This document shows positions 17,463 to 25,012 of a stretch of DNA of 64,000 nucleotides, piece after piece. The notes beneath the pieces are model-generated. The model was given only the letters and a program-made list of their open reading frames with translations. It was not told where the DNA came from and did not search any database. Made by a program: the position numbers and the translations under genes. The stretch is from Massilibacteroides vaginae. GTDB taxonomy: Bacteria > Bacteroidota > Bacteroidia > Bacteroidales > Tannerellaceae. Positions within the stretch are counted from its first letter, which is position 1. Every line of letters begins with the position of its first letter. The DNA lies in assembly GCF_900178525.1 (NCBI RefSeq), contig NZ_FXDJ01000009.1, positions 1,344,910 through 1,408,909 of the forward strand, written 5' to 3'.

Positions 17463-18922
17463 TATTTTTTCTTTTCAGTAAACGTAGGGAGCGAGTATTT
17501 ATCTCTTGCGTTCAATACTTTACCTACATTGTTGATTTCAAGGAATGAGGTTCCGCCTCCTTCGCCGAAGCTACCACTCAGGTAAGCAAACATATCATTG
17601 CAAGTAAGACGCCCGCTCTTTTTCAGTTCGTTAAGCGCGTCGAAAAAATAAGCGCGACGACTGTCGTTCCAGGGTTGGTAGGCAGCCCATACGCCGTAAG
17701 ACAGGGCAAGCATACGCATTACTCGTTCATTATAACAAATCGCGAAAACAGTAGCCGTGCCACGGAAAGCCGCCAGATAACGCGCCGTTCTGCCGGAGTA
17801 ACTATCTGTAACGATTGCTTTCACATGCAGTTTAGAAGATGCCTTTACCGCTTGTTTTGCTAAATAAGAAGTTACGTCGAGGTCGTTTCCTTCAATAGGA
17901 ACACGTATATCGTTTGCCGAAAGCTTTGATTTTTCTGCTTCACGCGCTACTTTCGTCATGGTTTGTACAGCTTCGAGCGGATATTTTCCATAAGCAGTTT
18001 CTCCACTAAGCATTAACGCGTCTGTACGATAATAAATAGCGTTGGCAATATCGGTCACTTCCGCACGGGTAGGGCGGGGGTTATTAATCATCGAGTGAAG
18101 CATCTGAGTCGCAACGATCACCGGCTTTTTAACCTCTACGCATTTACGTATGATCATACGTTGAATACTCGGTATTTTTTCGGCAGGAACTTCAATTCCC
18201 AGATCCCCTCTGGCAATCATGATACCATAAGTAACCTCCAGAATTTCGTCGATGTTATCAACACCTTCCTGGTTTTCGATCTTGGCAATAATTTTGATCG
18301 GGCTGTTGTGTTCGTCCAGAATACGTTGGATATCCAAAACATCCTGCTTGTTACGAACAAAAGAATGCGCGATAAAGTCAAGATCATTCTCAATACAGAA
18401 AAGGATATTCTTGCGGTCTTTTTCCGTCAGCGAAGGCAGATTAATACGCACACCGGGAACATTTACACTCTTCCGGCTGCCTAATACAGCATCATTCTCA
18501 ACCTCACAAATCAGGTAATCCGCGTGTTTTTCCATCACCTTCAGGTCCAGATCTCCGTCATCAATCAGCATTTCACTGCCAACCGTCATATCGTTAACGA
18601 AATTAGGATAAGATACACTGATACATTCGTGTGTTGTTTCCCTGTTCGGATCTCCTACAACTTTAACTAATTCTTTTGTTTTGAACTCGATTGGTCCTTT
18701 AGAAACAGTTGTGCGCACTTCGGGACCTTTTGTGTCCATTAAAATCGCGATGCGGTTAGACACTGCGCGCGTATTGTTCGTTACACGGTTAAATCCTTCT
18801 TCATTCATGTGCGCGGAATTCAAACGCACAACATTCATTCCCGCTTTATACAATGAATCAATAAAATCCACTTCACAACGCTGGTCCGAAATAGTAGCAA
18901 CAATCTTCGTATGCTTTAACAT
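17462..18922 (-). CDS. pyk: Pyruvate kinase
   Basis: A 486-residue glycolytic enzyme that makes pyruvate and ATP from phosphoenolpyruvate and ADP. Features are the N-terminal KIVATISDQR, the RLNSAH segment with the conserved Arg, MDTKGPEVRT, the catalytic region IKIIAKIENQEGVDNIDEI (Lys in AKIEN), IMIARGDLGIEVP and VIVATQMLHSM (around 270). A C-terminal alpha/beta domain of about 120 residues follows, where the allosteric site lies in other family members. It is the first gene of the operon. With PckA at 26.1 kb it sets flux at the PEP node. Confidence 0.94.
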   Translation of the reverse strand: MLKHTKIVATISDQRCEVDFIDSLYKAGMNVVRLNSAHMNEEGFNRVTNNTRAVSNRIAILMDTKGPEVRTTVSKGPIEFKTKELVKVVGDPNRETTHECISVSYPNFVNDMTVGSEMLIDDGDLDLKVMEKHADYLICEVENDAVLGSRKSVNVPGVRINLPSLTEKDRKNILFCIENDLDFIAHSFVRNKQDVLDIQRILDEHNSPIKIIAKIENQEGVDNIDEILEVTYGIMIARGDLGIEVPAEKIPSIQRMIIRKCVEVKKPVIVATQMLHSMINNPRPTRAEVTDIANAIYYRTDALMLSGETAYGKYPLEAVQTMTKVAREAEKSKLSANDIRVPIEGNDLDVTSYLAKQAVKASSKLHVKAIVTDSYSGRTARYLAAFRGTATVFAICYNERVMRMLALSYGVWAAYQPWNDSRRAYFFDALNELKKSGRLTCNDMFAYLSGSFGEGGGTSFLEINNVGKVLNARDKYSLPTFTEKKK

Positions 18923-18973
18923 ATACCTAATAATAAATTAATCTAAAACTTTTATATAACACCGCATTATCAG

Positions 18974-19390
18974 TTACTGAAACGCCTCAAGGGCAAGGCG
19001 GTAAGAATTCATTCCAAAGCCAAGGATCACTCCTTTGCAGGCGGCCGAGATGAGAGAGACATGACGAAACGCTTCACGTGTGTGCACATTTGAGATGTGA
19101 ACCTCAACCACCGGCGTTTCTATAGCCTTAATCGCGTCATGCAGGGCTACAGACGTATGCGTGTATGCTCCGGCATTCAATACAATCCCGTCGAAATCAA
19201 ACCCGACTTCGTGAATTTTGTTTATCAATTCACCTTCGATATTACTCTGGTAATAAAAAATTTCACAATGAGGATACAATCCGCGTAGTTTATCCAGATA
19301 AGCCTCAAACGAAGTATTCCCGTAAACTGTTGGTTCTCTTTTTCCCAGCAGATTGAGGTTGGGGCCGTTAATAATCTGAATCTTCTTCAT
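18974..19390 (-). CDS. aroQ: 3-dehydroquinate dehydratase, type II
   Basis: A 138-residue type II dehydroquinase of the shikimate pathway, converting 3-dehydroquinate to 3-dehydroshikimate. The start motif IQIINGPNLNLLGKREPTVYG-type signature carries the catalytic Tyr; later NAGAYTHTSVALHDAI and EVHISNVHTREAFRHVSLIS hold the substrate-binding Asn and His. A much longer open frame exists upstream, but the ATG at 19390 is correct because the family starts there and the upstream part contains the xerD/aroQ promoter region. AroK lies at 41.9 kb, so the pathway is dispersed. Confidence 0.93.
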   Translation of the reverse strand: MKKIQIINGPNLNLLGKREPTVYGNTSFEAYLDKLRGLYPHCEIFYYQSNIEGELINKIHEVGFDFDGIVLNAGAYTHTSVALHDAIKAIETPVVEVHISNVHTREAFRHVSLISAACKGVILGFGMNSYRLALEAFQ

Positions 19391-19413
19391 CTTAAAAAGA
19401 AATGTAAGTTTAT

Positions 19414-19421
19414 TACCTTTG
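19414..19421 (+). promoter_or_regulatory. -7 promoter element of xerD
   Basis: TACCTTTG on the plus strand, 83 bp before the xerD ATG. The aroQ element lies on the other strand 35 bp away, so the two transcripts overlap at their 5' ends. Confidence 0.5.
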
Positions 19422-19456
19422 CTTTGTGCTAATTTGTAAAAAGCAAAAATACGGCA

Positions 19457-19464
19457 CAAAGGTA
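19457..19464 (-). promoter_or_regulatory. -7 promoter element of aroQ
   Basis: The minus strand reads TACCTTTG here, 66 bp before the aroQ ATG at 19390. Confidence 0.5.
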
Positions 19465-19504
19465 ATGATTTTATTTGATTGATTAAAAAAATGTGCGAGA
19501 AACA

Positions 19505-20404
19505 ATGACACGACATATAGATATTATCAATAAGTATAAGGCCTATCTCCAATTGGAAAAGTCTTTGTCCGGCAATTCTGTTGATGCTTATCTGACGGAT
19601 CTGGATAAACTTCTGTTGTATGTTGGTGATGAAAACAAAGACTATAAGGCGATTGCCTATGAAGATTTGCAGCATTTTGTGGCCGGACTTCGTGATCTGG
19701 GTATACATCCCCGTTCGCAGGCGCGGATTATTTCGGGGATTAAATCGTTTTACCGTTATCTTCTGTTGGATGGTTATATTACGTTAGATCCGACCGAGCT
19801 GCTTGAAGCTCCTAAGATTGGAATGAAAATTCCTGAGGTGCTCACTGTTGCCGAAATAAACGATATGTTAGATACAATCGATCTTTCCAAAGCGGAGGGA
19901 CAACGAAACCGCGCCATGCTGGAGGTGTTGTATAGTTGCGGATTACGAGTTTCGGAGCTGACCTCACTCCGCTATTCCGATGTTTATTTTGATGAAGAAT
20001 TTATTCGGGTAGAGGGGAAAGGCAGCAAACAGCGTCTTGTCCCGATATCGCAAACAGCCATTCGGGAAATAAGGAATTACCTGTACGACCGCAACTTAGT
20101 AACCGTGAAGAAGGGGTTTGAAGATACCCTGTTTTTGAGTAGAAGAGGTACTGCTTTGTCTCGCATCATGGTGTTTCACGTAATCAAGCAGCAGGCAGAG
20201 TTGGCCGGGATAAAGAAAAACGTAAGTCCGCATACCTTCCGGCATTCATTCGCTACCCACCTGCTCGAAGGAGGCGCAAACCTGCGTGCCATTCAAGAGA
20301 TGCTTGGCCATGAAAGTATCGTTACCACAGAAATTTACACCCATATCGATCGTGAAGCTCTCCGCCGCGAAATATTAGAGCATCATCCCCGGAGTAAGAG
20401 ATGA
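19505..20404 (+). CDS. xerD: Site-specific tyrosine recombinase XerD
   Basis: A 299-residue tyrosine recombinase that resolves chromosome dimers at dif. The N-terminal SAM-like DNA-binding domain (about 1-95) is followed by the catalytic domain with the first Arg in SCGLRVSELTSLRYSDV, HTFRHSFATHLLEGGANL (His-x-x-Arg) and LGHESIVTTEIYTHI (nucleophile Tyr). The ATG at 19505 is preferred over a GTG at 19493. A five-codon frame, MCEKQ, starts at 19491 and its TGA overlaps the xerD ATG, so translation may be coupled. No prophage or integron signs are nearby; it looks like the housekeeping recombinase. Confidence 0.9.
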   Translation: MTRHIDIINKYKAYLQLEKSLSGNSVDAYLTDLDKLLLYVGDENKDYKAIAYEDLQHFVAGLRDLGIHPRSQARIISGIKSFYRYLLLDGYITLDPTELLEAPKIGMKIPEVLTVAEINDMLDTIDLSKAEGQRNRAMLEVLYSCGLRVSELTSLRYSDVYFDEEFIRVEGKGSKQRLVPISQTAIREIRNYLYDRNLVTVKKGFEDTLFLSRRGTALSRIMVFHVIKQQAELAGIKKNVSPHTFRHSFATHLLEGGANLRAIQEMLGHESIVTTEIYTHIDREALRREILEHHPRSKR

Positions 20405-20610
20405 AGCGGTGTTTTGTAAAATGGCTTTCTTCGCATAAAGCCGTATTAACAAAAAATAAGACTATTTTATTTTGAACGATTTCGCCGTGTCTTTTTTTGA
20501 AAATGATGTTTGTGTCCATTTTTCGAGCGAGTGTCTTAGAGCTGATTTTAGCGAGGTCTTTTGTGAGAGTTGTTTTCCGTGAGATTTGATATTACTATAT
20601 CTTTTTGGCA

Positions 20611-20733
20611 ATAAAGGATGTTTTTTTCAAAATATCCTTTATTTCTAAAAAGATAACCTATCTATTTTCGGTGAAATCGGTGTTTTTGTTGAAAGACATA
20701 AAGAGAATTAGTCATAAATAAAGGTATATCTCC
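20611..20733. repeat. ATAAAGG-family repeats in mixed orientation (site 2)
   Basis: One plus unit (AAAGG at 20613) faces two inverted units (CCTTT at 20636 and a diverged CCTAT at 20657, again 21 bp apart), with another plus unit at 20720. The first pair can fold into a stem of about 15 bp. The site is 3' of xerD. Confidence 0.65.
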
Positions 20734-20882
20734 ACATATTTCCGGTGTTTATGTTGTGTTTTAAACGACCAATAATAATTTCTTCATCGTACATTTATAT
20801 ATATTTAACGATAATTCCGTTAAATTTCATACATGCTGTCGGCTCTTTTCAATTGTCTTGCTATCATCCCGCCCTTCCCCCT

Positions 20883-20920
20883 TTGTCATTCCGAACCCTC
20901 CACTCCGGTCGGAATGACAA
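20883..20920. repeat. Palindromic REP-like unit
   Basis: A perfect 12-bp stem, TTGTCATTCCGA (20883-20894) with TCGGAATGACAA (20909-20920), surrounds a 14-nt loop. It is the short form of the REP-like family. Confidence 0.7.
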
Positions 20921-20967
20921 GCGCTTCACCACGCAACAGAACCACCATATTATCATACCATTAACCA

Positions 20968-21062
20968 TTGTCATCCTGAGCTTGTCGAAGGATCTCATAC
21001 CGTCTGACTATTATTAAACTAAGCTCCATGCAGAGATTCCTCCACTTCGGTCGGAATGACAA
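20968..21062 (+). repeat. Full-length REP-like unit, copy A
   Basis: Starts TTGTCATCCTGAGCTTGTCG, has GATCTCATACCGTCTGACTA in the middle and ends GAGATTCC...TCGGAATGACAA. The ends are imperfect inverted repeats around GTCATnCC/GGnATGAC. Confidence 0.7.
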
Positions 21063-21197
21063 AGAGGTGGTTGGGTTAAAAAAGAGAGACGGTCTGAGTT
21101 CGTAGTTGCGAAAAATTTTTCGCCCTATACCAACTATAGCAACAACCTTTACACAACAAAACAATCCGATAAGAATTAACAGTCAATACATTACGCA

Positions 21198-21306
21198 TTG
21201 TCATCCTGAGCTTGTCGAAGGATCTCATACCACCTGATGTAACCTGCTTATCCCCTGTTTAGCGTAGCTTTATGCAGAGATCTCTCCACTTCGGTCGAGA
21301 TGACAA
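21198..21306 (+). repeat. Full-length REP-like unit, copy B
   Basis: Same order of blocks as copy A with a different middle (CACCTGATGTAACC) and a right end TCTCTCCACTTCGGTCGAGA followed by TGACAA. Confidence 0.7.
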
Positions 21307-21310
21307 GGAG

Positions 21311-21390
21311 AGAGGGTCGGAATGACAAGGAGGGGCGAGATGACAAGGGGGGGCGGAATGACAAGAAGGGAGGGTCAGGATGATAGCAAG
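21311..21390 (+). repeat. Degenerate tandem half-units of the REP-like family
   Basis: Four decaying copies of a block like GGTCGGAATGACAAGGAGG follow each other at about 20-bp spacing, suggesting slippage or unequal exchange at the right end of the 554-bp element. Confidence 0.55.
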
Positions 21391-21445
21391 ACAATTGAAA
21401 CAGATTGCTTCCTAAAATCTTATTTATAACGATTCTATCGATTAC

Positions 21446-22960
21446 TTAAGAGTTCGTTGTTAAGTTCAGCGCATTTTGAACAATAGTCTCCGGATAATCA
21501 TATAGTCTGAGAATTCGGATGGCATTTCTTAGCATGTTGGGTTTGGTTGATATTTTATAATTGAAAGACAATTTGTTGTCCTGAATGTTTTCAGTAAAAT
21601 ATAAAGGAATGTAGTTGGAAGATAAAAGCGGAACAAGTTCGGTGTCATGCGTGGCTGCTACAATGGTGTTTCCTTTGTTTTGAGCTAAATAATCCAATAC
21701 AGCCTTTGCTGCTGCTATGCGCTCCACTGTATTTGTTCCTTTGAATAACTCATCAAGCAGAATGAGGTGATTGCCCTTTTCTGTTTCAGTAATAATCTCC
21801 TTCATTCGTAACACTTCACTCAGATAATAACTTTTACCCTGAAGCAAATCGTCATGTACAGACAATAATGAATGTACTTTACATTTCTTTAAAGAAAAAT
21901 GTTTTGCAAAACATATATTCAAAGTCTGGGCAATTATCAAATTAACTCCAACCATTCGAGTGAATGAAGTTTTGCCGGACATATTTGAACCTAACACCAG
22001 AAACGATTTATCCTTTGCCAAGAAAGAGTTGGATACGCAATCCGAAATTAAGGGATGATACATATCTATGGCATTCATGGTGACCTCATTTTTTGTCTCC
22101 GACAAATCCGGTATACAATAATAGGGTAATTTCTTCCTTGCTTCAGCTATCGACTGTAAACTATCAGTCAATCCAATGAAAGAAAATACTTGTTTCAATT
22201 GATTTTTCCCTTTTTCTATTCGTATAAATATGTTATTAAGGCCTATCGGTTCGATAAGAAAGAAGATTCTGAAAAATTCATTTATAGCCCATGCAATAAC
22301 AAGGAGGTCAGACTCCATTTTCATATCAAATCTGAAAATAGATAATCGTTTTTTTAAGCCATTGGTTTCTCTAAGAGCTTCCGGTATATCAGGTTTGATT
22401 TGTTTTATTTCGGGAATTTTGATTAATATCTCTGCTATTCGTAGCAAATTGTATAATTGAGGGATTGAGTCTGAAAAAACAAAAGAAATCATTTTAGACC
22501 GATAGTGTATGATTAGATTCAGCATAATTGCGATAGATAATGCAAATATGAATCCCCCTGAATGAGTTAAAAAAAAGAGACCTAATAATAGTGTTGGGAT
22601 CAATTGTAATGCTCTGAATAAAAGTACAGTCCGTTTCTTATAAGGAATATATTTTTGATTTATCAAAGGATATATTTTGTACGCATTGTCGTTATTTAGT
22701 TTTTTCAACAAACTCTTCAGCTTCTTTTGCAAAGAAACATTCAATGAATAATTATTGATCCATCCCTCAAAATTGACAAACTTGCTTTCCTCAGGAATAC
22801 ATCGGATCATTTTATAAAGATACTGCTTACCTACGGCTGATCTGGTTTGATCCAACAAATGGAAAACTTCGTCCAAATGTAAATCTTCCGCAGTATAGTC
22901 ATCTATACGATGAAAACAATTCTGGTTTTCTGATTGAAAATAAGCTTGGATTTGTTTCAT
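21446..22960 (-). CDS. MutS-family ATPase with two internal membrane segments
   Basis: A 504-residue MutS-related protein of unknown role. The C-terminal part is a MutS-type ATPase: Walker A GSNMSGKT (324-331), Walker B LILLDELFKGTN (399-410) and AATHDTELV. The N-terminal mismatch-recognition domain of true MutS is absent, and two hydrophobic segments lie at about 112-132 and 135-152, so the protein is probably anchored to the membrane with the ATPase inside. Stand-alone MutS-like proteins of this type exist in Bacteroidota; mismatch repair is unlikely. Codon use is A/T-rich like the neighbouring island, and it is flanked by repeat clusters on both sides. Confidence 0.75.
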   Translation of the reverse strand: MKQIQAYFQSENQNCFHRIDDYTAEDLHLDEVFHLLDQTRSAVGKQYLYKMIRCIPEESKFVNFEGWINNYSLNVSLQKKLKSLLKKLNNDNAYKIYPLINQKYIPYKKRTVLLFRALQLIPTLLLGLFFLTHSGGFIFALSIAIMLNLIIHYRSKMISFVFSDSIPQLYNLLRIAEILIKIPEIKQIKPDIPEALRETNGLKKRLSIFRFDMKMESDLLVIAWAINEFFRIFFLIEPIGLNNIFIRIEKGKNQLKQVFSFIGLTDSLQSIAEARKKLPYYCIPDLSETKNEVTMNAIDMYHPLISDCVSNSFLAKDKSFLVLGSNMSGKTSFTRMVGVNLIIAQTLNICFAKHFSLKKCKVHSLLSVHDDLLQGKSYYLSEVLRMKEIITETEKGNHLILLDELFKGTNTVERIAAAKAVLDYLAQNKGNTIVAATHDTELVPLLSSNYIPLYFTENIQDNKLSFNYKISTKPNMLRNAIRILRLYDYPETIVQNALNLTTNS

Positions 22961-23080
22961 ATTTCTATTGTAGCGGAATCTTTTTTATGTATAAGAGAAG
23001 AATCCGATGCAAAATACGAAAATTTTAAAAAGTATTAGTTCCAAATTTTAAATAATACAGATAATCAATGCATAACCCAC

Positions 23081-23120
23081 GTCACCCTGAGCCTGCCGAA
23101 GCATCTCATCATATCTGATT
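23081..23120 (+). repeat. Partial REP-like unit, copy C
   Basis: GTCACCCTGAGCCTGCCGAA followed by GCATCTCATC is a diverged left half of the REP-like family. No right half is present. Confidence 0.6.
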
Positions 23121-23149
23121 CCCATGCTGTACTTTCACTGTATTACACA

Positions 23150-23183
23150 TTGTCATCTTGAGCTTGTCGAAGGATCTCATACC
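23150..23183 (+). repeat. Partial REP-like unit, copy D
   Basis: TTGTCATCTTGAGCTTGTCG then AAGGATCTCATACC. Its right edge is directly next to the stop codon of the leader-peptide-like frame at 23185, so this unit may have replaced the natural end of that frame. Confidence 0.6.
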
Positions 23184-23184
23184 A

Positions 23185-23319
23185 TCAAAGTGTGCTTTGA
23201 GTACCAAAATTGTATCCAGCTTCATAGGCACTGCCTCCGTTTATTTTCTCAATTTGCGAATCTTGTAATAAGACAAGTGTTCCTGTTATTAATTTAGCCT
23301 TTCCTATTTCTAATATGAT
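23185..23319 (-). pseudogene. Double-glycine leader peptide (bacteriocin-like precursor) frame without an ATG
   Basis: A 44-codon open frame lies between a TAA (23320-23322) and a TGA (23185-23187), directly behind the DUF3267 gene. Its second half reads LVLLQDSQIEKINGG, a classic double-glycine leader end. The mature part after the GG is SAYEAGYNFGTQSTL, resembling unmodified Bacteroidota peptides with AY-x-x-G-Y-x-x-G. No ATG, GTG or TTG lies in frame, so it is either a broken gene or begins at a rare codon such as ATA. A C39 peptidase, the type that cuts GG leaders, is encoded 0.6 kb away on the same strand. Confidence 0.5.
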
Positions 23320-23356
23320 TTATTTATCTACTCTCTCAGAGCTTTCTGATATCCGC

Positions 23357-23893
23357 CTATTGGATTTCTTTCGGGTCGTATATAAACCCGGCTTTGTCCG
23401 GATGATCTAAAATCAGGCAGTCTTTATTGATGCCTCGTAATAACCAGACACAATAAAAATCTCCAACTCCTCCACTAATCATCATGCAAGCAAAGAATAG
23501 CAGCGCAAATGACTGAATCATATAAGCTAAAATCAAAGGTATAAATCCAAGAATGATAGAAGGCATTAATAAAGTCACAATATAATACTTCACTTTAATA
23601 TCCTCACTGCAATGGCAATAAAAGGCCACGTGCTTCCACATAGCGCCAAACTTTAGTGATCTAAATCCACTCTTTGTGAACATAGCAAAACAAACACCAT
23701 GAATCAGTTCATGTACTATAATTCCAATAATCATCGCTATAATCAAAAACAGGAATGTAATTATAGTGAAATTTTCTTTGAAATTTTCACTAGTCCAAGC
23801 AGCATAAGGAAGCATACTTGTAATAAAAACTACAGGTGTAAAAAGGGCTGAGAAAAGATTTACTTTTTTCAAATCTATTATTTTTTCTTTCAT
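23357..23893 (-). CDS. DUF3267 membrane protein, metallopeptidase-like
   Basis: A 178-residue membrane protein with four or five hydrophobic segments. IVHELIHGVCFAMFTKSGFR (about 59-78) holds HELIH, the zinc-binding HExxH motif at 61-65; GGVGDFYCVW (about 141-150) carries an Asp that could be the third ligand. This fits the DUF3267 group of putative zinc peptidases. Members sit near peptide export genes in some genomes, which fits the C39 peptidase remnant 37 bp upstream and the leader-peptide frame downstream. A substrate or immunity role is only inferred. Confidence 0.7.
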   Translation of the reverse strand: MKEKIIDLKKVNLFSALFTPVVFITSMLPYAAWTSENFKENFTIITFLFLIIAMIIGIIVHELIHGVCFAMFTKSGFRSLKFGAMWKHVAFYCHCSEDIKVKYYIVTLLMPSIILGFIPLILAYMIQSFALLFFACMMISGGVGDFYCVWLLRGINKDCLILDHPDKAGFIYDPKEIQ

Positions 23894-23930
23894 ATTTCTT
23901 TTATTTTATTCAAAACAAAGAAGAAGTCTT

Positions 23931-24518
23931 TTATAACTTCTTCTTTGTAAATATTATTACAGCATCATTAATGCTGTGGCTAAACCAGTCGTAAATGCTA
24001 TACACAAGTGCACCGAAAAGAGCCTGAAACATCACGCTTTTATGTGGCTGAAGAAGCTCAATAAAGCTTTTCAGATTACTTTTCCTGAGATTTCCGGTTT
24101 GAAAATTCTCGGTAGGTCGGATCAGAATGAGTACACCTGTCCATTCTTTCTTAAACTCCTCAGGATATTTTCTGTGGATACGTCCGTCCGCCGGGTCCAT
24201 GACTTCGATATATTTATCGGTTACTTTATAGATTACAACAAAATGGTGTAGTACTTCCTTTACTACTATGTGAGCTACGGCAGGTTTGGGTATATCAACC
24301 AAGCACTCAAATGGACCTTTTACCCCTTTTGCTTCCAATCCTATTTTAGAGGCAGCCTCAATCATTCCTAATATATTCGTTCCTTTTTTGTCCGTAAAGG
24401 CATACTGCCGTATCCGCGCTATAGGAAGTTTCAATCCGTAATGAGCTGCAATAGAAGCCAAACAAGCTGCTCCGCAATCAGTGATGTCATGTTGTTTTAC
24501 AAGAGTTCCTTTTTTCAT
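23931..24518 (-). pseudogene. Truncated bacteriocin-processing ABC transporter: C39 peptidase domain only
   Basis: The first 135 residues are a complete C39 cysteine peptidase domain: QHDITDCGAACL with catalytic Cys15, His92 in LHHFVVIYK and Asp108 in VMDPADG. These domains cut double-glycine leaders and normally form the N-terminus of a transporter of about 700 residues. Here the linker enters the first membrane helix (LLQPHKSVMFQALFGALVYS, 156-175), then diverges to YDWFSHSINDAV and stops at residue 195. The other membrane segments and the ATPase are gone, apparently by deletion. The peptidase could still fold, but export by this protein is not possible. Confidence 0.75.
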
Positions 24519-24540
24519 TTATTTATACATCTTTGTTTGA

Positions 24541-24608
24541 TGCAAAGATTGAAAGGAAACTCTTTTTATTTGGTTATCTTAGGTTATCATTAGGTTAAGA
24601 GTTGGTTA
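24541..24608 (-). promoter_or_regulatory. Promoter of the C39 gene with four phased direct repeats
   Basis: On the minus strand an AATCTTTG box (24550-24543), close to TAnnTTTG, is preceded by four TAACC boxes. On the plus strand GGTTA begins at 24572, 24582, 24593 and 24604, so spacing is 10, 11 and 11 bp, one helical turn each. This is the usual layout of a response-regulator or activator binding site ending about 20 bp before the -7 box. A truncated OmpR-type regulator is encoded 0.9 kb away. Confidence 0.5.
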
Positions 24609-24666
24609 AGAGAATTTATCAGATTATATATTGCTTTTCTATTTAAGTCTTTTTTTACAATAAACG

Positions 24667-24700
24667 AATTCCAACTAATCATAAAGAGTTAGTTGGAATT
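24667..24700. terminator. Perfect 12-bp hairpin, possible terminator
   Basis: AATTCCAACTAA (24667-24678) and TTAGTTGGAATT (24689-24700) form a perfect stem with a 10-nt loop. Neither side has a strong T-tract, so it may be a terminator for the small upstream frames or an operator. Confidence 0.35.
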
Positions 24701-24878
24701 TGTCCTCTATTTAATTATGAGTTCGACTTAAATAACCAACTCATCTACACCTCCTCTAAAAAACGACACAGGCCAGAAAAATGTTATATCAATCAAAATG
24801 GCAAATTTTATGTAAGTTCAATAATTATACAACATGACTATTATTGATATAACTGCATATATGGAAAGAATTATTACT

Positions 24879-24989
24879 TCAATCATTAACGTTCGGTTCT
24901 TTTTCTTTAGCAATTGGTTTTCCTTTTAAATTGTCAATAGTATCCATAGTTATATTGTACCTTTTTGAGCTTGAGTGTTTTCCCTTCAT
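24879..24989 (-). CDS. Possible 36-residue peptide
   Basis: An ATG at 24989 opens a 36-codon frame. The product is polar and highly charged, running MKGKHSSSKRYNITMDTIDN and then LKGKPIAKEKEPNVND. The frame remains open for eleven codons before the ATG (KLTKRSLNLE), ending at a TGA. The NITMDTIDNL segment loosely recalls Bacteroidota lanthipeptide-type leaders, but there is no Cys/Ser-rich core and no GG site. It lies between the frameshifted membrane protein and the C39 gene, on the same strand. It may be a remnant; I do not recognise it. Confidence 0.25.
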   Translation of the reverse strand: MKGKHSSSKRYNITMDTIDNLKGKPIAKEKEPNVND

Positions 24990-25012
24990 TTCGAGGTTTA
25001 AAGACCTTTTAG

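Larger units (their letters stand above)
20847..21400. mobile_element. 554-bp non-coding element with 23-bp terminal inverted repeats (MITE-like)
   Basis: Positions 20847-20869, starting TTTCAATTGTCTTG, and 21378-21400, ending CAAGACAATTGAAA, are perfect inverted repeats of 23 bp. Similarity continues inward with gaps through GTCATTCC, for about 47 bp in all. Between them lie several REP-like units and no convincing gene. No clear target-site duplication is visible. It may be a MITE-like element or a cluster of REP units that folds as one large hairpin. Confidence 0.45.

Noticed and set aside
19505..20404. XerD-like gene as an integrase of a mobile element
   Set aside because: Sequence and length fit the housekeeping recombinase, and no phage, conjugation or att-like duplication is next to it despite the repeat-rich island that follows.
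20745..21017. 90-codon plus-strand frame
   Set aside because: It runs through the terminal repeat and REP-like units; its residues are translations of those repeats.
22230..22460. Plus-strand frame inside the MutS-like gene
   Set aside because: Antisense to a convincing coding region, with no domain character of its own.
24721..24770. Nine-codon frame MSWLFKSNS with an excellent AGGAGG before it
   Set aside because: Too short to support; the Shine-Dalgarno-like match may be chance in this organism, which rarely uses them.
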